From the IMG/VR virus record IMGVR_UViG_3300035698_006545, positions 1-40,975 of that record: 40,975 bases of DNA; one strand, given 5' to 3'. The notes under the pieces are model-generated. The model ran no database searches and was not told the origin of the DNA. It saw nothing but the letters and a program-made list of their open reading frames with translations. This document shows, one piece after another, positions 1-7,269 of the stretch. Position numbers and translations under genes: made by a program. This DNA is from a virus. The stretch's first letter is position 1, and each line of letters opens with the position of its first letter.

Positions 1-102
1 CAGGACGATAAGGAGAAAGAGAAGCCCAAAGAACCGAGAAATAACACGAAAGAAGCTAATAGTGATTCATTGAGCGGCAGATATTTGAGGATGAAATTAT
101 GA
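1..102 (+). CDS. 3' end of a gene cut by the window edge (likely the YopX-like gene at the right end)
   Basis: Frame 1 is open from the first base to a TGA at 100-102, giving a 33-residue, very hydrophilic, Lys/Glu/Asn-rich tail. No start lies inside the window. The stop overlaps the ATG of the next gene (ATGA at 99-102), the same coupling used along the small genes at the right end. If the contig is circular, this frame continues exactly from the open YopX-like frame at 40526-40975, giving a 183-residue protein. Joining is inferred from frame and orientation only. Confidence 0.6.
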   Translation, partial: QDDKEKEKPKEPRNNTKEANSDSLSGRYLRMKL

Positions 103-332
103 ATAACGCACAGCTAAATGGCTGCTCTTTGGAAGGCTGGGAGTGCTTCCATTGTCGAGAACTATTCACAACAATCGGGGGCGCGAGAGATCACTTTGGA
201 GCAAAGCCAACAGCAACTCCAGCCTGCCTAATTAAGAAGGGTGCCGAGCTAGGCTTGGTGATGGAGTTGCGAAAGGCCGAAGAAAGGATTGTTGAGCTTG
301 AGACAATGATGCACACCAAGGGAGCAGAGTAA
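99..332 (+). CDS. Small phage protein with a Cys/His zinc-finger-like N-terminus
   Basis: This is a 77-residue protein. Residues 14-43 carry Trp-Glu-Cys-x2-Cys, then a Gly-Gly-Ala-Arg-Asp-His-Phe-Gly block and a Pro-Ala-Cys-Leu block, so C-x2-C plus His and Cys could bind one zinc. The C-terminal third is a charged helix. Small proteins with this ECFHC...ARDHFG...PACL layout recur in early regions of phages of Gram-negative bacteria, and I know no assigned function. The gene is coupled upstream by ATGA at 99-102, and its TAA directly abuts the next ATG at 333. Zinc binding is inferred from residue spacing only. Confidence 0.75.
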   Translation: MNNAQLNGCSLEGWECFHCRELFTTIGGARDHFGAKPTATPACLIKKGAELGLVMELRKAEERIVELETMMHTKGAE

Positions 333-650
333 ATGAGTGATAAGCCCGATACGCAGGAGCTGGTGGATAACAGCAAACTAATCGCTGACATAGCTAAATG
401 CAAAAAATATCTCGATGACGATGGAACTCTGCCAAGGTCAGCCGGATGGTTGTCTGAGGTTTTCGGGCGAACTATTCAAGCCCTAAACGCCAAGCCCGAT
501 GCCGTCACCATAGAATCCCAAGAGAGGGAGATAGCCTCCAAGCAAGCACGTATAGATGAGCTGATGCTTGAGTTCTGCGAGGACGAAATGACGCAGGAGC
601 AGCTGGATAATTGGGTGTCGCATCAGGTGATGTCCGAGCACAAGGGGTAG
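333..650 (+). CDS. Hypothetical early protein, 105 aa
   Basis: I do not recognise this protein. It is acidic (many Asp/Glu) and predicted mostly helical. A coiled-coil-like stretch of alternating charged and aliphatic residues spans about 60-85, and the end is acidic (FCEDEMTQEQLDNW). It begins immediately after the TAA of the zinc-finger-like gene and ends 4 bases before the SNase start, inside a compact plus-strand operon. A GGAG-type ribosome binding site lies in the end of the upstream gene. Position and size suggest an accessory early protein; nothing supports a biochemical role. Confidence 0.7.
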   Translation: MSDKPDTQELVDNSKLIADIAKCKKYLDDDGTLPRSAGWLSEVFGRTIQALNAKPDAVTIESQEREIASKQARIDELMLEFCEDEMTQEQLDNWVSHQVMSEHKG

Positions 651-654
651 AGAG

Positions 655-1077
655 ATGTTCAGATATAATATTGTAATTAACAGGGTGGTCGACGGAGACA
701 CGATCGACGTTGACATTGATCTAGGGTTTGATGTGTGGCTTAAAAATAAGCGTGTTAGGCTTGCACAATTCGACGCTGCCGAGTCACGAACTTCTGACAA
801 AGTAGAAGACGCAGTGGGCGAGTACACACGTGATTTGATTAAATATCGATACCCCGAATGCACTTCAGGGGTTTTGCAGAGTGAGGAATTTCACCGTGGC
901 AAGTACGGGAGGATTATCGGAAATATAGTGACCGAGCACGGTCTGTCTTGGTCGGGTTTTCTACTTGACCTGGATTTGGTGGTCGCAGAGAAAACGCATC
1001 AATCAGCCAAAACAGCTTTTTGGCACGGCAGGTACGAGGAGCTGCTTGAGCAAGGGTTAATTGGAAAGCACGAGTGA
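655..1077 (+). CDS. Staphylococcal-nuclease-like (SNase/thermonuclease fold) protein
   Basis: This 140-residue protein carries the SNase core: RVVDGDTIDVDIDLGFD (about residues 10-26) supplies the metal-binding Asp residues on the first strands. VRLAQFDAAESR (34-45) contains the conserved Arg and the Glu near the active site. A later GKYGRIIGNI block supplies the second Arg. Family members cleave DNA or RNA at phosphodiester bonds using calcium. There is no signal peptide, so it acts in the cytoplasm, perhaps in host DNA breakdown or nucleotide scavenging. A GAGAG ribosome site precedes the ATG. Its last 164 bases overlap a convergent lipoprotein ORF on the other strand. The fold assignment is firm; the phage role is inferred. 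Confidence 0.85.
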   Translation: MFRYNIVINRVVDGDTIDVDIDLGFDVWLKNKRVRLAQFDAAESRTSDKVEDAVGEYTRDLIKYRYPECTSGVLQSEEFHRGKYGRIIGNIVTEHGLSWSGFLLDLDLVVAEKTHQSAKTAFWHGRYEELLEQGLIGKHE

Positions 1078-1204
1078 CGATCTTAACTGACGCAGAGTAC
1101 CAGTTGGACCACTTCACCGGTGGCTCACCGGTGTCACTCATCTCTGCAACCCCTGCACAACCGGTTAGTATTAATAGAACAACTGCTATGATTATCTTCT
1201 TCAT
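914..1204 (-). CDS. Small lipoprotein, candidate outer-membrane lysis (o-spanin-like) subunit
   Basis: The N-terminus is Lys-Lys, a hydrophobic run IIIAVVLLI, then the lipobox LTGC with Cys16 as the lipidated residue. This is a classical signal peptidase II signal. A strong GAGGG site lies 7 bases before the ATG, and the start overlaps the upstream stop (ATGA at 1201-1204). The mature protein begins Cys-Ala-Gly and has a short Pro-Pro segment. The first 42 codons are free of overlap; the rest runs antisense through the SNase gene to a stop at 914. Position after a DUF5675 protein and a DUF1353-like protein fits a lysis role, but no partner i-spanin is adjacent. Lipidation is well supported; the spanin role is a guess. 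Confidence 0.6.
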   Translation of the reverse strand: MKKIIIAVVLLILTGCAGVAEMSDTGEPPVKWSNWYSASVKIVTRAFQLTLAQAAPRTCRAKKLFWLIDAFSLRPPNPGQVENPTKTDRARSLYFR

Positions 1205-1692
1205 ATCTCAACCCTCTTATTTAAAAATTCAAGTGACCCCTTCTCACCGGCTTTCGTTTTCGCCAGATTCGTTGCTCGATAGATCTTCCATGCTTCGATC
1301 TTCCTGGCCGTTCTGTTGTTTCCACCCTTCCACCAAGGCATAGGTTCGTTGCCCAACTCCACACAGTCACGCAACTCTTGATCAACTATGTTGTTGTTGG
1401 ATTCCGGTATGATACCCCAGTCGATCAGCCACAGACCGACATCATGTACTGCACTAGGGAAGACCATGTAGCTGTAATCAGGAAAACAATCAGCACCGTT
1501 GTGTTCAAACCCGATGTTCATGTAAAGCCACCACTCCCCGTTGTCATCTTGGAACACTTCGTACCAACCATCGCGCTGTCTGAACGGTTCGGTAATCCCA
1601 AGATCGTTGTAGAACTTGTGGTACACAGGAGTCCTCATGACGTAAATTTTCGGGCTGTATATCAATGAGGTTGTTTTAGTCGGTTCGATCAT
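1201..1692 (-). CDS. DUF1353-like phage protein
   Basis: This is a 163-residue protein. I chose the ATG at 1692 rather than the in-frame start 21 bases upstream because GGAGG lies 4 bases before it and it forms an ATGA overlap with the end of the DUF5675 gene. The segment VFPSAVHDVGLWLIDWG contains the Ala-Val-His-Asp-x2-Leu pattern seen in DUF1353 proteins, which occur near lysis and tail genes of many phages and have unknown function. It is rich in Trp and Tyr and has no signal peptide or membrane segment. It is coupled by ATGA to the downstream lipoprotein, suggesting joint translation. Family membership is judged by eye and is moderate. Confidence 0.65.
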   Translation of the reverse strand: MIEPTKTTSLIYSPKIYVMRTPVYHKFYNDLGITEPFRQRDGWYEVFQDDNGEWWLYMNIGFEHNGADCFPDYSYMVFPSAVHDVGLWLIDWGIIPESNNNIVDQELRDCVELGNEPMPWWKGGNNRTARKIEAWKIYRATNLAKTKAGEKGSLEFLNKRVEI

Positions 1693-2123
1693 ATCGCCTC
1701 CGAGACTACCCATAGCGGGTGACTGGGACCCATTGCAATGTGGTTGCTCACCAGCTCGGTGAACTCCTTCTCAAGAGATCCCCGCACCTTGTCTATGTGG
1801 TTGGTGTTGGATGCTATCAAAGGGCACCCAGCGGTGTGTTCGTGAGTGTTGCCACCATGCACACGGATGCCGGTGAAGCGAACTCCGCTCCTCTCGATGG
1901 CCCCATCAGGCTTGTTGCGAAGTAGAGTCATCTTTCGTTGAAACTTGGGGGAGTGGTTGACCATGACCTCGTAGACACCCTCTGGAATGCATGTGTCACC
2001 GGGGATCTTAACATTCGCAGGTCTACCTGGGTCTTCCAGCGTGTAGCCGAAGAACTTTCCGTTGATGAAAACCTCACCCATCGTGCAATCTTTCTTGTAT
2101 TTCCTGAAGCAATTAATAATCAT
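1689..2123 (-). CDS. DUF5675 family protein, possible cell-wall-related lysis factor
   Basis: The 144-residue protein follows the DUF5675 layout: an N-terminal strand ending in GYTLEDPGRP (about 26-35), KIPGDTCIPEGVYEV, a SPKF block, and IRVHGGNTHEHTAGC near residue 90-104. The His-Gly...Gly-Cys spacing recalls the L,D-transpeptidase catalytic signature. This is the basis for suspecting a peptidoglycan role, although the family is formally uncharacterised. The ATG follows one base after the primase stop, and its own stop overlaps the next ATG. No other recognisable endolysin is present in the window, which makes this a candidate lysis enzyme by elimination. The activity is inference. Confidence 0.75.
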   Translation of the reverse strand: MIINCFRKYKKDCTMGEVFINGKFFGYTLEDPGRPANVKIPGDTCIPEGVYEVMVNHSPKFQRKMTLLRNKPDGAIERSGVRFTGIRVHGGNTHEHTAGCPLIASNTNHIDKVRGSLEKEFTELVSNHIAMGPSHPLWVVSEAI

Positions 2124-2124
2124 A

Positions 2125-4713
2125 TTATTTCACCACCGTTAGTATTAGTCCTTGTTTAACTTTGACCAGTTGTTCTTCGTACACTTCTTTTAATTGTGAG
2201 CCTGTGTAACTCTTGTATCTCTCGGAGTTTCTCAGCACCACGAACCTAGTCATGGAGCCGTACTTCCCTCCGTCTTTTTTCCGAATGAAGCACTCCCGCG
2301 GGAGAGTATCTCTGAGCACCCTGCCCACAACAGAGTTGGTGAAGTGTTTAGACTCGCATTCTAACAGGCCCGACATATCAGGCCGAAGATCGGCTGCACG
2401 TAGAGTGTTGGCTAGATCACTTGAGGTCGTGACATCAGCTAAGAAGGCACCCACACGAGCCTCTATGAACACCTCAACAGTGCGTTGCACCGGACTCTTC
2501 GATGAGTCTTGGATGTCGCGCATAAAGTCAGTCACCGGTGGAGCCTCGCCTGGGTTGAAGTCACTCAGGTCAACCACGTTCAATAGGTGGTGAGCAACAG
2601 CCTGCACACCACCACCCTCTTTCATCCATGTCCAGCGGTCGTTCCAATACTCCTTCCACGCAGGGGTCATGTTGCCATCTTCACCGCGGGTGTTGATGTC
2701 AGACCACACCGGATAGAATCTTCTGGAAGGTCCGTTCAACTTCAGTGGTGTCTGTGAGTTGGTGGTCATTGATACATTGACGATGTTGCGAACCATGATG
2801 GGCTTGATCCCTTTCTGGTTCACGCGTAGCTTTTCCGGTGGAGCAGCGGCCAAAGGTTTGAGTTTGTTCGAGATGGCAACAGCCTCGTGGCGATCGCTCA
2901 GCTCTGCCTCGTTGATGTGCAGGTGCTTGTTGCCGAAGATGTAGTCATCGAAGTCTCTGAGTAACTCTTCACCGGCGATCGTCATGTGGTTTCTATTTAA
3001 GATCCAGAGTAGCGCATACAGGATGAAGTCCTTGCCGCCACCCTCTCGTGATCCGAGCATCAGTATGTGATTGATCTTAACATCAGGGTGCCTGATCGTG
3101 TAGGCCATCCACTGCAGGATGTGTTTCTGGTGTGCTCCGTCCCAACCCATCGCTTTGAAGTGGTCCAAGAATCTAGTAACGTCACCCTCAACACCGCTGC
3201 GTTCAGAGCTGCGATCCCATGAGTTTCCGTAGGTGATGCCGTCCTCTATAAAAATGCGAGACTTCAGGGGTGCGTAGTCCAAGCGATCAACCTTCGTCAC
3301 TGCTCCTCCTTCGAGAGCATTCGTTCGAGCATCTGAGTCTGCGTGAGAGTTAGTATTCTGGTACGCCTCTGGTGTGTAGAATATTTGCTTGCATGGGTTG
3401 TAGAACTGGTTTTGCTCACCGACGAACATCACGTTATCGAAGAAGTCGTGCTGAACTTTCTTGTCCTCGTACCACTCTTTCCTCAAGCTGGCGATCACTG
3501 CTTTGAATTGAGTCTGGTTCCAACCCATAGTGTGACAGATGTCTTTGTGGATGCCGATCTTCTCTATCTCAGGCATGGTGTCTGCAATCTTGAGAATCTT
3601 AGTAGAGTATTCCATAGCCTCAGTTGAGGACGGACTGACCATTTTGAGAAGGTTCATCACCTGACTCATCATGGGCTCAGGCTTAGCAGGATTGGGAGTG
3701 GCTGCTGGTTGAGGTGCTGCTGTTTGGGGTGCTACTGGTTGAGGTGTCTCAACCCCCGGTGATAAAATGTCAGCGAACTCGCGCATGACTTGGAACTCTT
3801 TCATTGCTGAGCCGAAGTTGGGATCAGTCTCTTCGATGTAGAAAATCAGATCCCCACCGGTGCGCTCCTGACATGCACCGTGGTGACACTTGAACCCGAT
3901 GGAGCCATCCTCGTTGGTGAAGATAGCAGCACCGTTGTCAGCACCTTCAGTGTGCTCGTCAACCCAAGGGCACTCAACCTCATACCTGCCTTTGCTCAGG
4001 GTTGATTTGATTTTTAGAATGTCAGGTATAGAAAGCAGGGGGTGGTTGTCAATCTCAGCGGCACCATCGACACGGCCTTCCCTACGCTCAACATCTAGGT
4101 TCACGTTGAAGGGTTCAGCCAGTGCCTCAAGTGTTGTTGTGAGCGCAGGCTCCCACTTCAGCATGCGACACTGGAACGGCTTGCCGTCGATCAGTCTCTT
4201 GGCTTTGTTGTTGACACCTTCAGGTAGTCGCACGTAGCGAGTGACACCCTTCATGCCTGGGTCTTTACCGTCAGGTGCGAGACCTTGAGCCACCAGTCCA
4301 TCGAGCAGGTTCTCAACGCGGTGTCGATCCGCGCACGGCTCAGTAAGTAGATACCCCCACTGCTCTGACCCATCAGATGTTTCTAGGACGTAGGTGGGTG
4401 AGGGGAGCTTCTCGACCTGGCTCATCGGCAGCTTCTCTTTCACGTCATCGAGCACGATCAGATTGGTGTGCCTAAATAGAGACTTTCTTCGTCGAGCTTT
4501 CTCTTCATCGTCAGCATAGAAGCAGCTGATTGTAAAGTATTGATTGGACTGCTCAGCGAAACGGTATCGGCTGAAGTAGTCTCCTGCCCATGCGGCCATG
4601 TGCCTGTCAGCAGGAATATTCTCTGGGTCGTACTGGAAGTCGGTGACATGACTCCATGCTGCGTCATCACCGAATATCGCAGTCATGAAATCGAAGTTGC
4701 TTAATGTAACCAT
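2125..4713 (-). CDS. Primase-helicase: RepB/AEP-type primase fused to a D5-like (DUF5906) helicase
   Basis: This 862-residue protein combines priming and unwinding for replication. The N-terminal part has LIVLDDVKEK, an ETSDGSEQWGYLL block and RYVRLPEGVNNKAK, as in RepB-like archaeo-eukaryotic primases. A zinc-binding-like segment follows (CPW...EHT...FKCHHGAC). A Pro/Ala-rich linker separates the helicase part, with Walker A-like GSREGGGKDF, an acidic strand ending HINEAEL, and a sensor-like MTTNSQTP as in D5/DUF5906 ATPases. I place the start at 4713 (ATG, AAGGA about 11 bases upstream); an open extension to 4866 runs through the leader hairpin and promoter and is not credible. It is unusual in facing opposite to all other replication genes. 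Domain calls are from motifs only. Confidence 0.85.
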   Translation of the reverse strand: MVTLSNFDFMTAIFGDDAAWSHVTDFQYDPENIPADRHMAAWAGDYFSRYRFAEQSNQYFTISCFYADDEEKARRRKSLFRHTNLIVLDDVKEKLPMSQVEKLPSPTYVLETSDGSEQWGYLLTEPCADRHRVENLLDGLVAQGLAPDGKDPGMKGVTRYVRLPEGVNNKAKRLIDGKPFQCRMLKWEPALTTTLEALAEPFNVNLDVERREGRVDGAAEIDNHPLLSIPDILKIKSTLSKGRYEVECPWVDEHTEGADNGAAIFTNEDGSIGFKCHHGACQERTGGDLIFYIEETDPNFGSAMKEFQVMREFADILSPGVETPQPVAPQTAAPQPAATPNPAKPEPMMSQVMNLLKMVSPSSTEAMEYSTKILKIADTMPEIEKIGIHKDICHTMGWNQTQFKAVIASLRKEWYEDKKVQHDFFDNVMFVGEQNQFYNPCKQIFYTPEAYQNTNSHADSDARTNALEGGAVTKVDRLDYAPLKSRIFIEDGITYGNSWDRSSERSGVEGDVTRFLDHFKAMGWDGAHQKHILQWMAYTIRHPDVKINHILMLGSREGGGKDFILYALLWILNRNHMTIAGEELLRDFDDYIFGNKHLHINEAELSDRHEAVAISNKLKPLAAAPPEKLRVNQKGIKPIMVRNIVNVSMTTNSQTPLKLNGPSRRFYPVWSDINTRGEDGNMTPAWKEYWNDRWTWMKEGGGVQAVAHHLLNVVDLSDFNPGEAPPVTDFMRDIQDSSKSPVQRTVEVFIEARVGAFLADVTTSSDLANTLRAADLRPDMSGLLECESKHFTNSVVGRVLRDTLPRECFIRKKDGGKYGSMTRFVVLRNSERYKSYTGSQLKEVYEEQLVKVKQGLILTVVK

Positions 4714-4770
4714 TACACGTAGAATCCTTGTCTGTTGTCCCGGCTCTCTACCGGTTATGTGTGGACCTTG

Positions 4771-4798
4771 GCCCCTTGAAATATAGGGGCTTTTTTTT
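4771..4798 (+). terminator. Intrinsic terminator reading rightward
   Basis: The stem GCCCC (4771-4775) pairs with GGGGC (4786-4790) around a 10-base AT-rich loop, followed by eight T. The T-tract follows the hairpin only on the plus strand. No plus-strand gene ends here, so it probably stops antisense transcripts coming from the left early genes, insulating the promoter of the replication operon. The same hairpin lies in the leader of the minus-strand primase transcript. Confidence 0.7.
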
Positions 4799-4844
4799 GC
4801 TCTGAAGAAATGCTCCTGCTTTGTTAACTCGAAATCAGTCCTGC

Positions 4845-4873
4845 ATACTACACCTAATCTTCCCAAAGCTCAA
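4845..4873 (-). promoter_or_regulatory. Candidate sigma70 promoter for the leftward primase operon
   Basis: On the minus strand, TTGAGC (4873-4868) and TAGTAT (4850-4845) are separated by 17 bases; each matches four of six consensus bases. Transcription would begin near 4838 and give a leader of about 125 bases containing the hairpin at 4771-4790. It is divergent from the plus-strand promoter at 4908. Weak by sequence, supported by position. Confidence 0.35.
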
Positions 4874-4907
4874 TGTGTTAGACATCTGTCGTAGTAGTAA
4901 CCTTTGT

Positions 4908-4936
4908 TTGACATCCTCTCACAACTGCTTCATACT
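4908..4936 (+). promoter_or_regulatory. Sigma70 promoter for the replication operon
   Basis: A perfect TTGACA (4908-4913), a 17-base spacer and CATACT (4931-4936, four of six) lie about 35 bases upstream of the first rightward gene. The phage encodes no recognisable RNA polymerase, so use of the host holoenzyme is expected. The promoter lies just past the terminator at 4771-4798. Confidence 0.6.
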
Positions 4937-4971
4937 CGCCCCTCACTTAATTTTTAAAGATGGAGAAACCG

Positions 4972-5175
4972 ATGGGCTTAGAATCACGAGTCTCATTCCG
5001 ATGCACCGATGAAACATTGTCCAGGTTTGAGGAGCAGTGTAAAAACTACGACCGCGACTCGGCTGATGTTCATCGTGAAATGATGGATGCGTTCAGCGAA
5101 GGTAAGCTGACCATATCTGTTTCCAAAGATAAAAAAACTCTGATGAAGGGGGTCCACATTGTCGATAGAAAATAA
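4972..5175 (+). CDS. Ribbon-helix-helix-like small DNA-binding protein
   Basis: This is a 67-residue protein. The ATG at 4972 has GGAG six bases upstream; an in-frame ATG at 4960 lacks a site. ESRVSFRCTDETLSRFEEQC resembles the strand-helix start of Arc/CopG-type ribbon-helix-helix proteins, followed by a second helix (SADVHREMMDAFSEG). It is the first gene after the replication promoter, so autoregulation of that promoter or of the divergent primase promoter is plausible. The end overlaps the next gene by 17 bases. The fold is judged by pattern and length; no operator was identified. Confidence 0.65.
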   Translation: MGLESRVSFRCTDETLSRFEEQCKNYDRDSADVHREMMDAFSEGKLTISVSKDKKTLMKGVHIVDRK

Positions 5176-5647
5176 TCTTGAATCAATCGCTAAGTCGCTG
5201 GCAATAATTGCAAAACACTACGGGGAAAATTCGTTCACTGTTAAGAGTGATGGTGCAACAGAGGATATAAAGCCTCCTAAAAAGCCCAAAGCTGAGAAGG
5301 TGATTGTACCCGACCTTGCACCGGTACTCGCGCCTGACCTTGATGATCCTCACGCGATGAGTGCAGCCAACCTTGCACCACAGGTGGAAGCTGAAGAAGA
5401 CAGTGCAGCCCACCGAGATGCAGCTGGTGAAGAGATCACTGTCGTGGCTGCGACTGCTGACACACCTACTAATGCTGTCGGTCTGAACGCTGTCATGGTT
5501 GATCACTACAACCGCACCGGTAAAGACTTCCAGTTGATCAGCAAGGTCATTGCAGGTTTTGGGTTTGCAGGTGTAGCTGAGATCCCCGTTGATCTGTACG
5601 CAACGATCATCGACGCGGTTGCTCAGATACCGGATGCTGAGCAATGA
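5159..5647 (+). CDS. Hypothetical replication-operon protein, 162 aa
   Basis: It starts with TTG at 5159, preceded by a strong AAGGGGG site six bases upstream and overlapping the end of the previous gene. Residues 1-25 look like a short helix (SIENNLESIAKSLAIIAKHYG), then a Pro/Ala/Glu-rich low-complexity linker to about 100. A compact C-terminal domain follows (about 110-160, NAVMVDHYNRTGKDFQ to IIDAVAQIPDAEQ). I know no function. The order of helix, disordered linker and small domain suggests an adaptor or a partner of the DNA-processing proteins that follow. It is coupled by ATGA to the next gene. Confidence 0.7.
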   Translation: MSIENNLESIAKSLAIIAKHYGENSFTVKSDGATEDIKPPKKPKAEKVIVPDLAPVLAPDLDDPHAMSAANLAPQVEAEEDSAAHRDAAGEEITVVAATADTPTNAVGLNAVMVDHYNRTGKDFQLISKVIAGFGFAGVAEIPVDLYATIIDAVAQIPDAEQ

Positions 5648-5907
5648 GGATTAACGTCTATAGTCAAGAGTTAACAGATGAGGTGCTTGCGATAGAAAAA
5701 CTGTCGAACACTGGCCTAATCTATTCGGCAGTTCAATTGGTATTGCATTCATCTGAGAAGCTGCATCACCCCCCTCACGATGATGATAGAAGTGCAGTTA
5801 CTTTCTGGTTGCCTAAATCAGTTGATCGTAGGGAAGAGTTGGCGAAAGCCTTCGAGAAGATGGCAGCAAAGGTTAGAAGCTGCCCACCAGAAACGGGGTT
5901 GGACTAA
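5644..5907 (+). CDS. Conserved small phage protein with DDDRSAVTFW signature
   Basis: The 87-residue protein opens MRINVYSQELTDEV, has an aliphatic middle with QLVLHSSEKLHH, then DDDRSAVTFWLP and a helical end. Short proteins with this RINVY...DDDRSA(V/I)T(F/L)W plan occur in many phages, often in replication regions; the role is unknown. It overlaps the upstream stop by ATGA and its TAA overlaps the next ATG (TAATG at 5905-5909), so it is translated in a tightly coupled block with the DUF2800 nuclease. The acidic triplet could bind metal, but nothing more can be said. Confidence 0.75.
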   Translation: MRINVYSQELTDEVLAIEKLSNTGLIYSAVQLVLHSSEKLHHPPHDDDRSAVTFWLPKSVDRREELAKAFEKMAAKVRSCPPETGLD

Positions 5908-7259
5908 TGGAAGAACTTCACGCCAGGTTAGGCCCATCGAATCACCGCTGGCCTCACTGTCCCGGCTCACCTCGTGAAGAGGCAGCGTATCAGGACATTG
6001 CAGGTGAAGCGGCGATCGATGGCACTGGATCACATCTACTGTTAGAGCTGTGCCTGCAGAACAATGTTCGTGCTGAACAGTACGACATGCAGATCATTGG
6101 AGCCAATCACCACGATCGTCCGGGCGGTTGGCTTGTAGACTTCGAACGCTGTGAAAGAGTTCAGCAATGCTTGGACTACATCACCCGCCGAGTCAATGAG
6201 TTGAGCAAACAGCTCCCAGGCTCCAAGGTTAAGGTCGAAGCGGAAGCTAGATCAGATCCCGGTGGTATGGTTGGTCGCGATGACTGGTGGGGCACTTGTG
6301 ATGTCACCATCTTAGCTACCAATAAGCACAACAAGTGTCTGTTCTTGGAGGTGTGCGATTACAAAGATGGTCGCATGTTCGTGTCTGAGAAAGAGAACAC
6401 TCAGCTGTACAGTTACCTCATCGGCAAAGCTCGACCTTACGTTGCCAGCGGTGAGAACTTAACGCGCCCTGCAGATTTTACAAATATCTCAGGCGGTTAT
6501 CGGATGACAATTGTTCAACCGAAAACAAACCCATCAGTTAGATACGAAGACACCACTGCGAAGAGAGTCAATGAAGTATTGGCCGAACTGCAGAACGCTG
6601 CTGAACTAACTGATGATCCTAACGCACCGCTGGAGTCAGGCAAGCACTGCCGCTGGTGTAAACACAAAGATAATTGCAATGCTGAATCAGAGCGGAGCAT
6701 GGAGACAATAGCCACAATGACAACCGATGTCGCAACAACAGGGGAGACACCTTCCTTCAGTCTCGATTCATTCACCGCGGTCTTAGCGGATATTCAGAAT
6801 GCATCACCGGAAGTGCTCGTACAACTGACCGATGCCAAACCGGGTGTCGATGCTGCGTTCAAGAAGATATGGGACGAGATCGAACGAAGGGTAGTACACG
6901 GCACAGATGTTCCTGGGTTCGCTATGCGCCCCGGTAACGGAAAGAATGTTTGGTCTTACGATGAAAATGAGATCGCGACCAAATTGAAGGCGAGGCGACT
7001 GAAGAAGGATGAAATATATCCTTCCAAGTTGATCTCGCCAGCGCAAGTCTTGAAGCTAGAAAAGCTGAGCGACTCGCAAAAAGAAAAGATCCAGAAGGAT
7101 CTGATCATACACATGCCGGGGGATCTAACCCTTAAACGTGTTGCCTTTGACGAACCTGAAGCTGTGAACCCTGCAGAGTTAATGTTCGGAGATGTAGCAC
7201 GTAATGTGATAGAGAACGAACCCGAAACCACAACAGAGACAGAAGTCTCATTCTTATAG
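5907..7259 (+). CDS. DUF2800 family PD-(D/E)XK nuclease (RecB/Cas4-like)
   Basis: This is a 450-residue protein. The N-terminal part has CPGSPREEAAYQ and GTGSHLLLELCL (His of motif I). Next come DDWWGTCDVTIL (catalytic Asp, about residue 125-136) and FLEVCDYKDG, whose acidic residues and Lys form the PD-(D/E)XK core. A cysteine cluster, HCRWCKHKDNC (about 245-255), resembles the iron-sulphur site of Cas4/AddB-type nucleases. The remainder is helical. Family members are associated with phage recombination and replication alongside DUF2815 SSBs, exactly as here. It probably works as an exonuclease on phage DNA ends. Fe-S binding is inferred from Cys spacing. Confidence 0.85.
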   Translation: MEELHARLGPSNHRWPHCPGSPREEAAYQDIAGEAAIDGTGSHLLLELCLQNNVRAEQYDMQIIGANHHDRPGGWLVDFERCERVQQCLDYITRRVNELSKQLPGSKVKVEAEARSDPGGMVGRDDWWGTCDVTILATNKHNKCLFLEVCDYKDGRMFVSEKENTQLYSYLIGKARPYVASGENLTRPADFTNISGGYRMTIVQPKTNPSVRYEDTTAKRVNEVLAELQNAAELTDDPNAPLESGKHCRWCKHKDNCNAESERSMETIATMTTDVATTGETPSFSLDSFTAVLADIQNASPEVLVQLTDAKPGVDAAFKKIWDEIERRVVHGTDVPGFAMRPGNGKNVWSYDENEIATKLKARRLKKDEIYPSKLISPAQVLKLEKLSDSQKEKIQKDLIIHMPGDLTLKRVAFDEPEAVNPAELMFGDVARNVIENEPETTTETEVSFL

Positions 7260-7269
7260 GAACAACAAC

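Noticed and set aside
4714-4866. Extended N-terminus of the primase
   Set aside because: The frame is open but runs through the hairpin at 4771-4790 and the -10 of the divergent promoter; the ATG at 4713 with AAGGA is preferred.
5183-5644. 153-codon minus-strand open frame
   Set aside because: It exactly mirrors the 162-residue plus-strand gene, which has a strong ribosome site and coupled neighbours; the minus frame has neither.
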